NCBI GenBank assembly: GCA_903924715.1
Contig: CAIYCP010000337.1
Location: 1 to 7,432, forward strand
Source of the DNA: an uncultured beta proteobacterium
Lineage (GTDB): Bacteria > Pseudomonadota > Gammaproteobacteria > Burkholderiales > Burkholderiaceae_B
Length of the DNA stretch: 7,432 bases
Reading direction: 5' to 3'
The position numbers were made by a program, and so were the translations under genes. The notes under the pieces were generated by a model, which was not told where the DNA came from, did no database searches, and saw only the letters and a list, made by a program, of their open reading frames with translations. Below are positions 6,209 through 7,432 of the stretch, piece by piece (positions within the stretch are counted from its first letter, which is position 1; the number at the start of each line of letters is the position of its first letter).

Positions 6209-6263
6209 GAGCTTTCCTAAAGAGGGCCTGTGGCAAGGGTTTCAGTGAACTACGCTTTAAGGG

Positions 6264-7325
6264 TTAACGTCGACTGGCTTCGTAGCGCTGTGCATATTTC
6301 CAGCCGATTTCTGCGAGCGGTCTTGCTTTACTACCGGTTTCAATGGCATCGTTCGCAGCAGCCGTGCCATCTTGCGCACGCCGAGCGATACCTTGCAAGA
6401 TTGCAGCGATTCTAAAAAGGTTATAGGCAATATAAAAATCCCAATGCTCAATGCCTTCAAAACCGGTGGCAGCGCCGTATTGTTTGATGTAGTCAGCTTC
6501 ACTTGGTATGCCTAGCGCTTTTAGATCCAAACCGCCAATGCCTCGCCATAACGAGGCTGGAATATGCCAACTCATGCAGTGATAGGCAAAGTCCGCCAAG
6601 GGATGCCCGAGCGTGGCGAGCTCCCAGTCAAGCAAGCCAATCGCACGTGGCTCAGTGGGGTGCAGCACTAAATTATCCAGACGATAGTCGCCATGGACGA
6701 TCGTGGTTTGATCGCCTTCCGGGATATTGGCAGGTAGCCATTCGATCAGCGCTTCAAGAGCAGAGATATCTTCGCTACGCGCTTCTTGGTATTGGCGGCT
6801 CCAGCGGGCGATCTGGCGACCAAAATAATTTCCAGCGCGCCCAAAGGTTTCGAGACCGACTGCATTGATATCCACTTGATGCAGCGCCGATATCACCCGA
6901 TTCATATCCTGATAGATGGCAGTGCGCTCGGCGGGACTTAAACCAGGAAGCGATTGATCAACAATGACGCGGCCATTTAAGAATTCCATCAAGTAAAAAG
7001 GTGTGCCGACAATATTCAAATCGTCGCTATACGCATAAAGCTTTGGGACAGGCACTTCAGTGCCTTGCAGTGCCTGCATGACACGATATTCGCGATCCAC
7101 CGCGTGTGCTGAGGGCAACAAGACACCGGGCGGTTTTTTACGCAAGACAAATTGCTGCGCGCCACTGGTCAACAGAAAGGTCGGATTTGATTGCCCACCT
7201 GTTAAGGGTTTTACCGAGAGCGTTGTTCGATCTAGAAAGCCTTTTGCATGCATCCAGTCAGCCAGAATGGCTGAATCAAAAGGTGCTACATGATTAGTTT
7301 CTGATGTCTGATCTATACCGCTCAT
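6264..7325 (-). CDS. APH-family phosphotransferase (ACAD10/11 kinase-domain-like, LvaA-like)
   Basis: A 353-aa cytosolic kinase of the aminoglycoside phosphotransferase fold (PF01636), in the branch found with fatty-acyl-CoA catabolism rather than antibiotic resistance. Visible motifs are the nucleotide loop LTGGQSNPTF (41-50), ATP-binding VLRKKPPG (60-67), Glu79 in DREY, hinge FYLMEFLNG (110-118), catalytic loop IVHGDYRLDNLV (209-220) with Asp213 and Asn218, and the metal motif LLDWELATLG (231-240) with Asp233. Related proteins phosphorylate the hydroxyl of hydroxyacyl-CoAs: LvaA in Pseudomonas putida levulinate catabolism and the kinase domains of ACAD10/11. The ATG overlaps the stop of the upstream SDR gene (ATGA), so the two are coupled. 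No strong Shine-Dalgarno is seen. The substrate here is inferred, not shown. Confidence 0.88.
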   Translation of the reverse strand: MSGIDQTSETNHVAPFDSAILADWMHAKGFLDRTTLSVKPLTGGQSNPTFLLTSGAQQFVLRKKPPGVLLPSAHAVDREYRVMQALQGTEVPVPKLYAYSDDLNIVGTPFYLMEFLNGRVIVDQSLPGLSPAERTAIYQDMNRVISALHQVDINAVGLETFGRAGNYFGRQIARWSRQYQEARSEDISALEALIEWLPANIPEGDQTTIVHGDYRLDNLVLHPTEPRAIGLLDWELATLGHPLADFAYHCMSWHIPASLWRGIGGLDLKALGIPSEADYIKQYGAATGFEGIEHWDFYIAYNLFRIAAILQGIARRAQDGTAAANDAIETGSKARPLAEIGWKYAQRYEASRR

Positions 7326-7432
7326 AAAGAACTCACTGAATGGCCCCAGTCAACGGTCACCGAGGTGCCGGTCATTGCTTGGCCCGCGTCAGACGCAAGC
7401 AACAAGACTGGACCATCCATATCTGACAACTC
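7322..7432 (-). CDS. C-terminal end of a short-chain dehydrogenase/reductase (5' end outside window)
   Basis: The last 36 codons of a gene entering from the right edge, stop at 7324-7322. The sequence DMDGPVLLLASDAG followed by MTGTSVTVDWGH matches the C-terminal signature of classical SDRs (LaSd...TG..i.vDgG), where this region closes the NAD(P)-binding Rossmann fold. The usual VDGG is VDWG here. The catalytic Tyr-x-x-x-Lys lies outside the window. It shares an ATGA overlap with the downstream kinase gene, showing a coupled operon; an SDR beside an APH-family kinase is also the lva arrangement (LvaD and LvaA). Confidence 0.82.
   Translation of the reverse strand, partial: ELSDMDGPVLLLASDAGQAMTGTSVTVDWGHSVSSL

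Noticed and set aside
6264..7325. Aminoglycoside resistance by the APH-fold kinase
   Set aside because: The sequence matches the acyl-CoA-catabolism-associated branch and is coupled to an SDR; nothing suggests antibiotic substrates.

Overview
The window is 7.4 kb of ordinary bacterial chromosome with dense genes, roughly 50% GC apart from one very AT-rich gap. Protein character suggests a proteobacterium, most likely a betaproteobacterium of the Burkholderiales: a XenA/YqjM-type ene-reductase, an APH-family kinase next to an SDR as in acyl-CoA catabolism, a D-threonine-aldolase-like enzyme and an ArnT-like glycosyltransferase. That placement is inference from protein resemblance; there is no rRNA, tRNA or marker gene here. 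I see no insertion sequence, CRISPR array, prophage or RNA gene.

Layout, + strand: the last 45 codons of an unidentified gene (2-139); an Old Yellow Enzyme family flavin oxidoreductase (200-1375); a 101-bp gap with a long imperfect hairpin; an epoxide-hydrolase-like alpha/beta hydrolase (1477-2376) that overlaps by ATGA a polytopic GT39/ArnT-like glycosyltransferase (2373-3935); a phosphinothricin-acetyltransferase-like GNAT enzyme (3972-4508); then a 93-bp AT-rich regulatory gap carrying an extended -10 promoter and an 11-bp direct repeat; and a 145-aa ribbon-helix-helix DNA-binding protein (4602-5039).

Layout, - strand, converging on the + strand genes with a 14-bp gap: the C-terminal end of an SDR (7322-7432), overlapping by ATGA an APH-family phosphotransferase (6264-7325), followed after 55 bp by a DSD1/D-threonine-aldolase-type PLP enzyme (5054-6208). 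These three read as one operon.

How the genes fit together: the minus-strand set looks like small-molecule catabolism. The kinase and SDR pair recalls the levulinate/4-hydroxyacyl-CoA system (LvaA and LvaD in Pseudomonas putida), here with a D-hydroxy-amino-acid aldolase added. The plus-strand genes do not form an obvious pathway. The most interesting non-coding signal is the repeat-flanked promoter before the ribbon-helix-helix gene, which has the architecture of an autoregulated operator. No clearly new multi-gene system is visible; the best candidates for follow-up are that operator and repressor pair, the ene-reductase lacking the usual active-site cysteine, and the SDR-kinase-aldolase operon.
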